From the NCBI GenBank assembly GCA_021796275.1, contig JAJYOI010000025.1, forward strand, positions 1 to 37,027: 37,027 nucleotides of DNA. The letters run 5' to 3'. Source of the stretch: Bacteroidota bacterium (GTDB lineage Bacteria; Bacteroidota; Ignavibacteria; UBA10030; UBA8401). The position numbers and the translations under genes are program-made. Positions 25,883-32,845 of the stretch are shown one piece after another. The first letter of the stretch is position 1; each line of letters opens with the position of its first letter. Under the pieces are notes generated by a model, which was not told where the DNA came from, made no database searches, and was given only the letters and a program-made list of their open reading frames with translations.

Positions 25883-26337
25883 GGACCGTACATATTCACG
25901 TCAATCGTATCAGCATTAAGCAAACCGCCGATTGTGAACGCTCCTTTTGAAATAAAAGCCTCGGCGGTGCAATCCCCTTTTATGTTGATGACACCTTTTA
26001 TCTCGATGCGCTCACCCGACGCATTCTCGCTGACACTCGTATTTCCCTCAACATGCATATCTTTCGCATCAACTGAACCGCGGATTGCGCATGTCCCAAA
26101 GACCATAAAGAACGTATCCGCTTTCAAATTGCCGTTGAGCGTTGCCATGCCTTTAATCTTTCCGGATTTTGTTTTCACCGCCCCGTTGATCTCCGACATG
26201 CCGTTCACTTTAAGGTCGTTGCAATCAAGGTCTCCGCTGATGTCCCCGTCACCGTTGATGAGAACATTGTCATATTTTCCGCCGGCGGCGCTTCCGCTTC
26301 CGGCAATTTTCAAATCGCGACGATATTGTTTTTCCAA
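25858..26337 (-). CDS. YhbE/YhbF-like polymer-forming (bactofilin-related) protein, N-terminal part
   Basis: 159 codons. Regular short repeats such as VLINGDGDISGDLDCNDLKVNGMSEING... and IEIKGVINIKGDCTAEAFISKGAFTIGGLLNADTIDVNMYG are a beta-solenoid pattern like bactofilins, a cytoskeletal scaffold family. The start is a TTG at 26337 supported by AAGGAG 8 nt upstream; the upstream stop codon overlaps this ribosome site, so it is in the same operon as the regulator gene at 26350. The frame stops early at 25858 while the homologous-looking sequence continues in another frame. In Bacillus, yhbD-yhbE-yhbF is a comparable cluster, which supports the family call. Confidence 0.75.
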   Translation of the reverse strand: MEKQYRRDLKIAGSGSAAGGKYDNVLINGDGDISGDLDCNDLKVNGMSEINGAVKTKSGKIKGMATLNGNLKADTFFMVFGTCAIRGSVDAKDMHVEGNTSVSENASGERIEIKGVINIKGDCTAEAFISKGAFTIGGLLNADTIDVNMYGPCRAKESR

Positions 26338-26349
26338 AGTAGTTTCTCC

Positions 26350-26970
26350 TTATGAAATTTTTATTTTTAACTCTTCTACGCAACTATTGAGATCGATTCT
26401 TGCAACAACTTTAATGTTTTCTTCGAACTGAATTTCCCCCGACACAACAGAAAGAAGACAGAATGCAACTCCTAATTTCCTGATGAAAAAAAGTTCGCAC
26501 GTTTTGTGTTCAAACTTGTTATACGAACTCAACAACGTTGCCATTACAATTTTTGCTTCATCAAGATTTGCGTCGCCTGATTGGAGCAGCTTGTCAACAA
26601 TAAAGAGGAAGAGCATGTGTTGAAAGGAAAACTTCTTCGGCTGCTCTTCCGCCGGAAAAATTGCAAGCGCTGCTTCCGAAACGATTTTCCGCGATATGAT
26701 TTCTTCTGCGGAAAATTCTATGCCGGTGGGAAGCGGGGAAAATACTTCCGCCATATCGTCGAGGGAAATATCCTCTTTCATGTTTTTGATCTTGTCAATG
26801 CGAGAGAGAATTTTTTCCTTCGGGAAGAAAGTCTCTTGCCCGGTAAATGTTGACTTGCGGACAAACCAATTTTCCGGAACAAGATTTTTCCTTTTCCAGC
26901 GATAGAGCTGGCCATAGGAAATGCCGGTGAGTTCGAGCAAATCTTTTTTTGAAATGAGTTCTTCATCCAT
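26350..26970 (-). CDS. YhbD-like MerR-type helix-turn-helix protein (DUF4004)
   Basis: 206 aa from ATG 26970, which has AGAGGTGG just upstream (a GTG/ATG at 27000 is less convincing). The N-terminal part, EELISKKDLLELTGISYGQLYRWKRKNLVPENWF, is a MerR-like winged helix that reads a tryptophan/lysine recognition helix. The ENWFVRKSTFTGQETFFPKEKILSRIDKI stretch is the conserved DUF4004/YhbD signature. The C-terminal half is alpha-helical and of unknown role. It is the first gene of an operon with the polymer-forming protein, preceded by a strong promoter and a palindrome. Confidence 0.85.
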   Translation of the reverse strand: MDEELISKKDLLELTGISYGQLYRWKRKNLVPENWFVRKSTFTGQETFFPKEKILSRIDKIKNMKEDISLDDMAEVFSPLPTGIEFSAEEIISRKIVSEAALAIFPAEEQPKKFSFQHMLFLFIVDKLLQSGDANLDEAKIVMATLLSSYNKFEHKTCELFFIRKLGVAFCLLSVVSGEIQFEENIKVVARIDLNSCVEELKIKIS

Positions 26971-27044
26971 TAGAGCCACCTCTTCGTATAAGTAGAACAT
27001 AACACTGTTTTATTGACGATTTGTACGTAAAAAAACTTTTATGT

Positions 27045-27063
27045 GAATTATGTTCCATAATTC
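27045..27063. promoter_or_regulatory. Perfect palindrome in the YhbD-like operon leader, possible operator
   Basis: GAATTATG (27045-27052) and CATAATTC (27056-27063) flank TTC. It lies 20-38 nt downstream of the -10 box. The embedded TTATGTTC (27048-27055) recurs in inverse orientation as GAACATAA at about 26995, right before the gene. Binding by the MerR-like product is a guess. Confidence 0.4.
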
Positions 27064-27082
27064 ATTCAATTTTTACAGTGGA

Positions 27083-27111
27083 ATAATAACAATTTATTTT
27101 TTATTTGTCAA
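27083..27111 (-). promoter_or_regulatory. Sigma-70-like promoter of the YhbD-like operon
   Basis: On the minus strand TTGACA (27106-27111) and TATTAT (27083-27088) are 17 nt apart, about 113 nt before the start at 26970. It is the second near-consensus sigma-70 promoter in the window and supports a Gram-negative sigma-70-like factor. Confidence 0.72.
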
Positions 27112-27207
27112 GTAGAATTTTTTACAGAAATAATAAAACAATGTTTTGCTAAATCCGTTGCCGAAGTGAAATTTTACCCATGGGAGAACGTGCTGGTGAT
27201 GAGAGGA

Positions 27208-28440
27208 TTACCGCCTTCGTTTCAACCACGAAAGCGGGTTTTGCTTTTCGCGTTCTTTCCACAATTCAAAATGCAAAAGGCTTCCTGATACCGAGTCCCC
27301 GCTTTTTCCTATCACTGCTCCTGCTTTTACTTCCTGCCCTTCAATAACGTTGATGTCGGAGAGATGTGCATAGACCGTGTGAAATCCGCCGGCATGTGTA
27401 ACGATGATGAGATTGCCGTACGACGGAAGCCAATGAATCATTGCTACCTCTCCGTCTGCAACGCAGCGAATCGGCGTACCGACCGGAACTGAAATATCAA
27501 TGCCGCTGTTTTCCGTTACAGTTTTCAAAACCGGGTGCACCTGATTTCCGAACTCAGCCACAACCGTTCCGGCTGAAACGGGCCATGGCAGTTTCCCTTT
27601 TTGTCCGATAATAGATTCTGCTGTAAACACCGGCTCTTCGATCGGCGGTGCAGCACGGCTCCGTTCGCGCTCCGCCGCACGTTCCCGCATCCGCTTTTCT
27701 TCTGCTTCTTTCCGTAAACGCTCCTTTTCGATCAAATCGGAGATCAAACTTTCTAATTCTTTCGCGGCTTGTGTTTTTCTTACTAACTCTTGCTTGTACA
27801 TCGTTTTATTGTGGCGAACTGTTTTCAATATTTCGCGGCGCTTTGTTGTTTTCACAACAAGATTTCGCTCTTCATGTTTTTTTTCAGCGATAAGCGTATG
27901 TTCCTCTTCCAGACGTTTGTGTAAGAGTGTCTGCTGAGTCTCAAGTTGCTGTTTCTTGTCGAGAATGTTCACCAAATCTTTGTGGCGCTGTTCAGAAAAT
28001 CGCTTTAGGTATTCTATTCGGATGTACAGTTGATTAATAGATTTCGAGGAAAGGAGGGTCTCAAAGTCATACACGCGGCCGAATTTGTACACCGAGGTAA
28101 CATATTTTGCATAATGCAATTTCAAAAACTCAAGCTGCTTTCCGAGAAGATCAACGTTATCGCTTGCCGTTTCAATGCTCGCGCGAATGCGGCTTTCTTC
28201 ATCCACAAGATCGCCGAGCAGTGTCCGGATAAGATTCGCTTGCTTTTCGTAATTATCCAGCCGGTCGAGCGTGAGGCGTTCCTTCTTTTCACTGTCGTGT
28301 ATCTTTTGCTCGTACGCATTGATTTCTTTTCGCAGTTTATCAAGAACTTTTTCTTTCTTCTTGATCTCGTCCTGCGACGCATGGGCAATAAATGCAATGC
28401 CAAATAAAGCAATGCACAGTATGGAAGAAAAACGATGCAC
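27208..28440 (-). CDS. Murein hydrolase activator / M23-like protein with coiled coil (EnvC/NlpD-like)
   Basis: About 410 aa from the GTG at 28440 (signal MHRFSSILCIALFGIAFIAHA). A long coiled coil (about 25-250) is followed by a proline/alanine-rich linker and a LytM domain (about 310-405). In active M23 peptidases the first zinc ligand is His in HxGxD; here the site reads ENSGIDI, with Asn. The later YAHLS and LLHFEL remain. The replaced His is the same as in E. coli NlpD, which does not cut but activates amidases. The frame is open further upstream to 28617, overlapping the lipoprotein gene, so I chose the GTG. It is the last gene of a TPR-lipoprotein operon. Confidence 0.85.
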   Translation of the reverse strand: MHRFSSILCIALFGIAFIAHASQDEIKKKEKVLDKLRKEINAYEQKIHDSEKKERLTLDRLDNYEKQANLIRTLLGDLVDEESRIRASIETASDNVDLLGKQLEFLKLHYAKYVTSVYKFGRVYDFETLLSSKSINQLYIRIEYLKRFSEQRHKDLVNILDKKQQLETQQTLLHKRLEEEHTLIAEKKHEERNLVVKTTKRREILKTVRHNKTMYKQELVRKTQAAKELESLISDLIEKERLRKEAEEKRMRERAAERERSRAAPPIEEPVFTAESIIGQKGKLPWPVSAGTVVAEFGNQVHPVLKTVTENSGIDISVPVGTPIRCVADGEVAMIHWLPSYGNLIIVTHAGGFHTVYAHLSDINVIEGQEVKAGAVIGKSGDSVSGSLLHFELWKEREKQNPLSWLKRRR

Positions 28441-28477
28441 GTTACATCGGTGAAAATTGGTGAGAAAAAGCTGTTTA

Positions 28478-29329
28478 TTACTGGCCGAACGATTGGCGGT
28501 CACGTAATGCGCCGTGGCGCCACCGCGCATCTGAAGGAATGGAGAGCGTGAGCGGTGCGGAATCGGTGTTGACCTCGACGGACTCGTACGCAATAGACAC
28601 TGCCGAGCCTGAGCCATCGTGTTCCAGTTGAATTGTTTTCGGTACGATCATGCCGTCTTTGCGTCTATCGTACGAGTAGCGCTCTTCTGCCTCTACTGTA
28701 CCGGAAGTATCGAGATGTTCGACTCTTGTCACAACGAAATCGGCGCCGTCTACTGTGTACCGCACACGAAACGGCGGCTTGCGGAACTCGAAAATATACG
28801 TTCCGCCGCTGACATAGAAGCTGTCGGGCGTCATGTCTGTATCCAGCGTGCGTGTTTCGCACAACGTGTTCAGCATTTCTTTGGGACTGATTAAGAGATT
28901 CATAAATGACGGTTGAAAATCCGCCGAGGCGGAAATGCTGTCCGCTGAAAGCGAGCCTTCCATCACTTCATTTTTAATGCTGTTGTAAAATGTAAAATGA
29001 TCGGTGGTGAACAATAGCGACGCAAGATGAATTCCGAACGGCCCTTCGACAACAACGCGCACGGAATCTGGGCGACGTTTCATCGAGACATCAAACGAGG
29101 CAGAGTTTGCAAACGAAGGCGTTTCAATGGAAATCGTTCCTTCCCCGTGCAAAGTCGAGATCGTCCGTACATGCGCATTGACTTCACGAATGACATCGTC
29201 CATCGGAAGGGGTTCGCGCAACGTAACTTCCCGCGTTGAGGAACAGCCCGTCATAAAAACGGCGGGTAAACCGGCAAGAAGGATGGCGAAAAAAAGAAAT
29301 TGAAAACCGCGACGCAGAAAAAACTTCAT
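28478..29329 (-). CDS. DUF4292-like lipoprotein (LolA/LolB-like fold)
   Basis: 283 aa from ATG 29329, which overlaps the stop of the TPR gene as ATGA. The N-terminus (MKFFLRRGFQFLFFAILLAGLPAVFMTGCSS) is a lipoprotein signal with Cys29. The body has repeated amphipathic beta strands, for instance TLHGEGTISIETPSFANSASFDVSMKRRPDSVRVVVEGPFGIHLASLLFT, as in DUF4292 and LolA-like lipid-handling proteins. An outer-membrane lipid or lipoprotein trafficking role is inferred. This trio (TPR lipoprotein, DUF4292, M23 protein) recurs together in Bacteroidota. Confidence 0.85.
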   Translation of the reverse strand: MKFFLRRGFQFLFFAILLAGLPAVFMTGCSSTREVTLREPLPMDDVIREVNAHVRTISTLHGEGTISIETPSFANSASFDVSMKRRPDSVRVVVEGPFGIHLASLLFTTDHFTFYNSIKNEVMEGSLSADSISASADFQPSFMNLLISPKEMLNTLCETRTLDTDMTPDSFYVSGGTYIFEFRKPPFRVRYTVDGADFVVTRVEHLDTSGTVEAEERYSYDRRKDGMIVPKTIQLEHDGSGSAVSIAYESVEVNTDSAPLTLSIPSDARWRHGALRDRQSFGQ

Positions 29330-30945
29330 AACGCTCCCCGCGCAAGTTTTTCTTTCAATGAAGAATTCGAGGGGTCTTTCTCCAACGCTTTTTGCCAATA
29401 TTCTTTTGCTTTCCCGGCATCGTTCAACTTGGAATACACATCGCCCAAATGTTCATACACCACCGGACTCGCTTCTCCCGATTCAACCGCCTTGCTGATG
29501 TACTGGCGCGCTTCTTCATATCTGCCGAGCCGGAAAAAAATCCAGCCGTAGGTGTCGAGATACGCGGCATTGGCTGTATCTTTCTCTATGGATTCCTTCG
29601 ACATTTGCAGCGCACGTTCGAGCTGCTCGCCGCGTTCAGCAAGACTGTACGCGTAATTGTTCAAGACCAATGCATCGTGCGGATCGATTTTCAGTGCCGC
29701 TTCGTACGCGCTGTCGGATTCTTTGTAGCGCTTCATCGTATCGTACGTTGAACCGAGTGCAGAAAGCGCGTTCAAATGTTTCGGATTTAATGCGACAGCA
29801 TGCTGCAATGCGGCAACGGCATCTTCGTTGCGGTGTCGGCGCGAGTATGTTAATCCCAGATACCACCACGCATCGGCATTCCAGCTTGCCTGCGTCGTTA
29901 CACGTTCGAACCGAACCATCGCCGATGAATCCTGATTTGCGATCAGGTCCATAATGCCGAGATAAAACACCGGGCGCCAATCGTCGGGATATTGCTCAAG
30001 GATGTTTTCAAATTGCTGGCGCGCTTCCGGCACTAACGATGAATCTTTCTGCGTCTGCGAAAAATATGCAATAGCAACACGCAGCATCATATCGGCAGAA
30101 AGCGAATCGGATTTCATAACAGAATCAAACTGCGCGCGTGCATCGTTCCAATCATTTTTTTGCAGATACAATTCCGCAAGCGCACTGCGGATATCTGCGC
30201 TGCCGGGATTTATTTCCAGCAAGCGTTGATAGATTGTCATTGCCGTATCATATTCCTCTGCGCGTACGTACGCATCCGCCAGACTTTGCTGAAGCGCAAG
30301 GTTCGCCGGATCAAGCTGTGCCATCTGCTTGTACACTTCAGCCGCTTCATGGAAACGATGCAGTGCCGTATTAATTTCCGCCATCTGCAACAGCACCTGC
30401 CAATCCGGGCCCTTGAGCCGAACGATTTTCTCGTACATTTCCAATGCTTGCAGCGGACGCACCTGCTGCGTCAACCGCGCAATGTTGTACATGCTGTTGA
30501 TATCGGTAGAATCAATCGAAAGAATTGTTTGGTATTCGGCGAGCGCAGAATCGAACTGCGCCGTTCTGACAAACACTTCGGCAAGAAGCTGATGATACAA
30601 AATATTTTTCGGGTCGCGCTGAATCGCTTCCTTCACCATGTCCGATGCGAGCGCGGCTTTGCCGAGTGCAAGATAATCTTTTGCGATGGCATAATAAATT
30701 GCCGGATTATCGTCGTAGCGAAGCGCATCCTGATACTCAATGATCGCCTGCGCGTAGTCGCCTTTTGTTTCCGCAACTGAGCCGTCAATAAACCTTTGCA
30801 CCGCCATAGATTTGCGCGCGTCGAGCACTTGCTGCTCTGCAGCCGACGGCTTGGATTGTTCTTCCGTTACATTTTTCGATGAAGTGCAGCCGGCAAGAAG
30901 AAGTGCGGCAGCAAAAAGAATCAATTGTATGTTGGCACGTTTCAT
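29326..30945 (-). CDS. TPR-repeat lipoprotein
   Basis: 539 aa from ATG 30945 (a GTG at 30960 is also in frame). The signal MKRANIQLILFAAALLLAGCTSS has a lipobox LAGC with Cys20. About a dozen tetratricopeptide repeats fill the rest: each shows the W-LG-Y-A-P spacing, e.g. YQDALRYDDNPAIYYAIAKDYLALGKAALASDMVKEAIQRDPKN. TPRs mediate protein contacts; here probably in the periplasm at the outer membrane. It is the first gene of a coupled operon with the DUF4292 lipoprotein and the M23 protein. A small ACCGCC/GGCGGT hairpin lies at 30989-31008 upstream. Confidence 0.88.
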   Translation of the reverse strand: MKRANIQLILFAAALLLAGCTSSKNVTEEQSKPSAAEQQVLDARKSMAVQRFIDGSVAETKGDYAQAIIEYQDALRYDDNPAIYYAIAKDYLALGKAALASDMVKEAIQRDPKNILYHQLLAEVFVRTAQFDSALAEYQTILSIDSTDINSMYNIARLTQQVRPLQALEMYEKIVRLKGPDWQVLLQMAEINTALHRFHEAAEVYKQMAQLDPANLALQQSLADAYVRAEEYDTAMTIYQRLLEINPGSADIRSALAELYLQKNDWNDARAQFDSVMKSDSLSADMMLRVAIAYFSQTQKDSSLVPEARQQFENILEQYPDDWRPVFYLGIMDLIANQDSSAMVRFERVTTQASWNADAWWYLGLTYSRRHRNEDAVAALQHAVALNPKHLNALSALGSTYDTMKRYKESDSAYEAALKIDPHDALVLNNYAYSLAERGEQLERALQMSKESIEKDTANAAYLDTYGWIFFRLGRYEEARQYISKAVESGEASPVVYEHLGDVYSKLNDAGKAKEYWQKALEKDPSNSSLKEKLARGAL

Positions 30946-31148
30946 TTGAAATTTTCTCACATTCTTATAGAAAAATATATCACTTTATACCGCCAGTTAC
31001 AAGGCGGTTAACAGTGAACAATTAACAATTACCAACCTAATCTGTTTTTGAACAGTCATTCGTAATTGACAATTTTTCCGAATCTTTTTCTGTTTTTCTG
31101 CATCATACAAATAAACCGATTACCATCATTCACAATTCATTTTCAACT

Positions 31149-31397
31149 ATGGAACAGCGCCAACCTAAAGTTGTTATCTTCACAACGCCCACCTGTTCGT
31201 GGTGCAGAACTGCAAAACAGTATTTCCTACAAAACAAAATCCGCTTTACAGAAGTTGACGTGACACGCGATTCCGCCGGGCTAAACGACATGATGAGAGT
31301 TTCGGGACAGCGCGGCGTGCCTGTTATTCTCATCAACAACAGGCCGATTGTCGGGTTCGACAAAAACAGAATCAACGGCCTTCTCGGGCTGCGATAA
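31149..31397 (+). CDS. Glutaredoxin-family protein (NrdH-like)
   Basis: 82 aa thioredoxin fold. The redox Cys16-x-x-Cys19 motif reads TCSWC. The cis-proline loop GVPVILINNRPIVGFDKNRI and the C-terminal helix are those of NrdH/glutaredoxin-like proteins. It reduces disulfides, possibly for ribonucleotide reductase, but no nrd gene is nearby. The ATG at 31149 has no strong ribosome site; a TTGACA lies upstream at about 31067, but no proper -10 could be matched. Confidence 0.88.
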   Translation: MEQRQPKVVIFTTPTCSWCRTAKQYFLQNKIRFTEVDVTRDSAGLNDMMRVSGQRGVPVILINNRPIVGFDKNRINGLLGLR

Positions 31398-31426
31398 CAT
31401 GTCCGATGTGAAAACACAACAAAAAA

Positions 31427-31535
31427 TCGGATGAGTGGATGGGTGGATTATTGGATTGATCTGAAACGCTTCGCATCAATATCTACGCTGTGATGATTGT
31501 AGATTTTTCAGCAATCCAAAAATCCAACCATCCGA
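31427..31535. repeat. Long imperfect inverted repeat between glutaredoxin and groES
   Basis: The left arm (31427-31463, TCGGATGAGTGGATGGGTGG and on) and right arm (31509-31535, complement of a TCGGATGGTTGGATT-type run) pair imperfectly, with an inner ATCTAC/GTAGAT hairpin. Such GGATTGG-rich palindromes resemble the intergenic repeats of this group. Confidence 0.5.
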
Positions 31536-31612
31536 CAATTTACTTCTATAGAAAGTTTTTTATTCTACTAAACTTACAATCATAATACTCAAAATGAAAA
31601 ACAGGAGAAACA

Positions 31613-31891
31613 ATGCGCATCCGACCATTAGACGACAGGGTTCTTGTTGAACCGTTAGAAGAAGCCGAAACCACAACAAGCTCGGGCATTATTATTCCCG
31701 ACACGGCAAAAGAAAAGCCGCGCACCGGCGTTGTGCTCGCGGTCGGCACGGACGAAGACCTGCAGCAAAAGGTGAAGGAAGGAAACAAAATCCTTTTTGC
31801 AAAATACGGCGGCGAAGAAGTTGAACTTGACAGAAAAGGGCTCCGGATTCTTTCGCGGAACGATATTCTCGCTGTCTTGGAAGAAGAGTAA
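31613..31891 (+). CDS. groES: 10-kDa co-chaperonin GroES
   Basis: 92 aa with the family pattern: PLDDRVLVEPLEEAETTTSSGIIIPDTAKEKP (mobile loop with GIIIPD), GVVLAVG, KEGNKILFAKYGGEEVELD, and LRILSRNDILAVLE. It caps GroEL; however, no groEL follows, as it usually does. GGAG stands 6 nt before the ATG. I looked for a CIRCE (TTAGCACTC-N9-GAGTGCTAA) element and saw none. The next gene begins after one base and is probably translationally linked. Confidence 0.95.
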   Translation: MRIRPLDDRVLVEPLEEAETTTSSGIIIPDTAKEKPRTGVVLAVGTDEDLQQKVKEGNKILFAKYGGEEVELDRKGLRILSRNDILAVLEEE

Positions 31892-31892
31892 A

Positions 31893-32279
31893 ATGAAAAT
31901 TGCAATTCCGACTGATGACGCTATCAACGTCTCCGAACATTTTGGCCGGGCACTCTCCTTTGCCATTATTGACACAGAGAAACACGAAATGGAACATGGC
32001 GCTGAAAGCACCGCCAACATCGTCCGCAACCAAACCGGCGGCGAGCACCACAATCACTCCCATGCACACGAGCATTCTCACCACGACCATCACGCAGAAC
32101 AGATTGCTGAGCTGCTAAACGAAGCGGACGGCATTGTTACTTCGCACATGGGAAAACCGATGATCGAACGGCTGCTGAATTCCGGCAAAGCAATTTATAT
32201 TGTGCCGCGCGGCAAGACGATTGCTGAAGCTGTGCAGTTATTTGTTGAAGGAAAGACAAAGTTGAAAACCACGCCATAG
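31893..32279 (+). CDS. NifX/NifB-C-terminal (dinitrogenase iron-molybdenum cofactor type) domain protein with a His-rich loop
   Basis: 128 aa from ATG 31893, one base after the groES stop. The start MKIAIPTDDAINVSEHFGRALSF and the later DGIVTSHMGKPMIERLLNSGKAIYIV are those of the small NifX/NifB-C-terminal family that binds iron-sulfur or metal cofactors. Between them lies an insert with 10 His in 16 residues (52-67), HHNHSHAHEHSHHDHH, a probable metal-binding segment. No nif genes are here, so nitrogen fixation should not be inferred. Members without nif genes are thought to handle metals or clusters. It may end at the terminator near 32647. Confidence 0.85.
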   Translation: MKIAIPTDDAINVSEHFGRALSFAIIDTEKHEMEHGAESTANIVRNQTGGEHHNHSHAHEHSHHDHHAEQIAELLNEADGIVTSHMGKPMIERLLNSGKAIYIVPRGKTIAEAVQLFVEGKTKLKTTP

Positions 32280-32384
32280 GCATGGCAGATTACAAAAAGC
32301 TGAGTGAGACATTAATGGCGGGAAGTTTGCTTCGTTCCTATCGCAATCTATCTCATTCCCGACCTCATGCTTCTCTATATTCAA

Positions 32385-32620
32385 ACCCGATGTGACGGGG
32401 TTTGTTACCCGATCCTCTGGGGTGGCTGACCCCGTCATTCTCCTTTGCGACCCGATGAGATGGGGTGCGTAACCTTATCGTTCGCCTTCTTAACCTCATT
32501 GCTTGGGTCAACAACCCCATCGTTCACTTTCGTTACCCCATCACCTGGGGTCAGGAACCTAATTGTTCACCATGCCGACCCCATGAGATGGGGTCTGGCA
32601 CCCCAGATTTCGCTTGTTTT
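32385..32620. repeat. Tandem 21/22-nt alternating repeat (eleven units)
   Basis: Units begin ACCCC/ACCCG/ACCT at 32385, 32407, 32429, 32450, 32472, 32493, 32514, 32535, 32557, 32578 and 32600. Type A (22 nt; e.g. ACCCCATGAGATGGGGTCTG at 32578) contains the palindrome ACCCCAT-N4-TGGGGT-like. Type B (21 nt; e.g. ACCCCATCGTTCACTTTCG at 32514) lacks it. From 32429 on, B and A alternate, so the higher-order period is 43 nt. Copies differ by several bases, so the array is old. A short open frame across it (32445-32651) is probably chance. This covers the middle of a 566-nt gene-free region (32280-32845). Confidence 0.75.
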
Positions 32621-32638
32621 GGGCGTTTTTGGGCTGTT

Positions 32639-32770
32639 TAGTTCTCGCTGAAAAAGCATTTTCAGCAATTTTTGTCCTGATAAATAGTTGTCGCTGTTAA
32701 ATGTAGAGCGATTTTCCAAATCGCGTGCGCGAGATGGAATCTCGCGCTACACTTTTTTCAGCGAGAACTA
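32639..32770. repeat. Foldback element with 17-bp perfect inverted ends and inner hairpins
   Basis: TAGTTCTCGCTGAAAAA (32639-32655) is the exact complement of TTTTTCAGCGAGAACTA (32754-32770). Inside lie two perfect 7-bp hairpins, GCGATTT-TCC-AAATCGC (32708-32724) and GCGAGAT-GGA-ATCTCGC (32729-32745), within a TGTAG/CTACA frame (32702-32706, 32747-32751). The whole has the shape of a small non-autonomous palindromic element; no transposase is present. Confidence 0.65.
32647..32673 (+). terminator. Possible terminator downstream of the groES transcript
   Basis: GCTGAAAA (32647-32654) and TTTTCAGC (32659-32666) form an 8-bp stem with loop AGCA, followed by AATTTTT. It overlaps the left end of the foldback element, so it may instead just be part of that repeat. 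Confidence 0.45.
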
Positions 32771-32774
32771 TATT

Positions 32775-32832
32775 AAGATGGACTCCACCTTTAAGTTCCG
32801 AAGGAATTCCCTTTGGGAGTGGAGTCCATCTT
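32775..32832. repeat. 14-bp perfect inverted repeat after the hypothetical gene
   Basis: AAGATGGACTCCAC (32775-32788) is complementary to GTGGAGTCCATCTT (32819-32832); the 30-nt loop itself contains AAGGAATTCCCTT. It is 13 nt beyond the stop codon of the 32846-33331 gene and could stop or protect its transcript, though no U-tract follows on that strand. Confidence 0.6.
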
Positions 32833-32845
32833 CTTGTACAACCTT

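Noticed and set aside
31398-31612. CIRCE/HrcA operator for groES
   Set aside because: No TTAGCACTC-N9-GAGTGCTAA element could be found; only an unrelated inverted repeat is present.
31893-32279. Nitrogen fixation locus
   Set aside because: Only a NifX/NifB-C-like small protein is present; no nifH, D, K or B genes, and such proteins occur widely without nitrogenase.
32385-32620. CRISPR array
   Set aside because: Units are 21-22 nt, all diverged, without constant repeats and unique spacers, and no cas genes are near.
32445-32651. Small protein-coding gene across the tandem array
   Set aside because: The frame simply follows the repeat, has no ribosome site, and the repeat period of 43 is not a multiple of 3.
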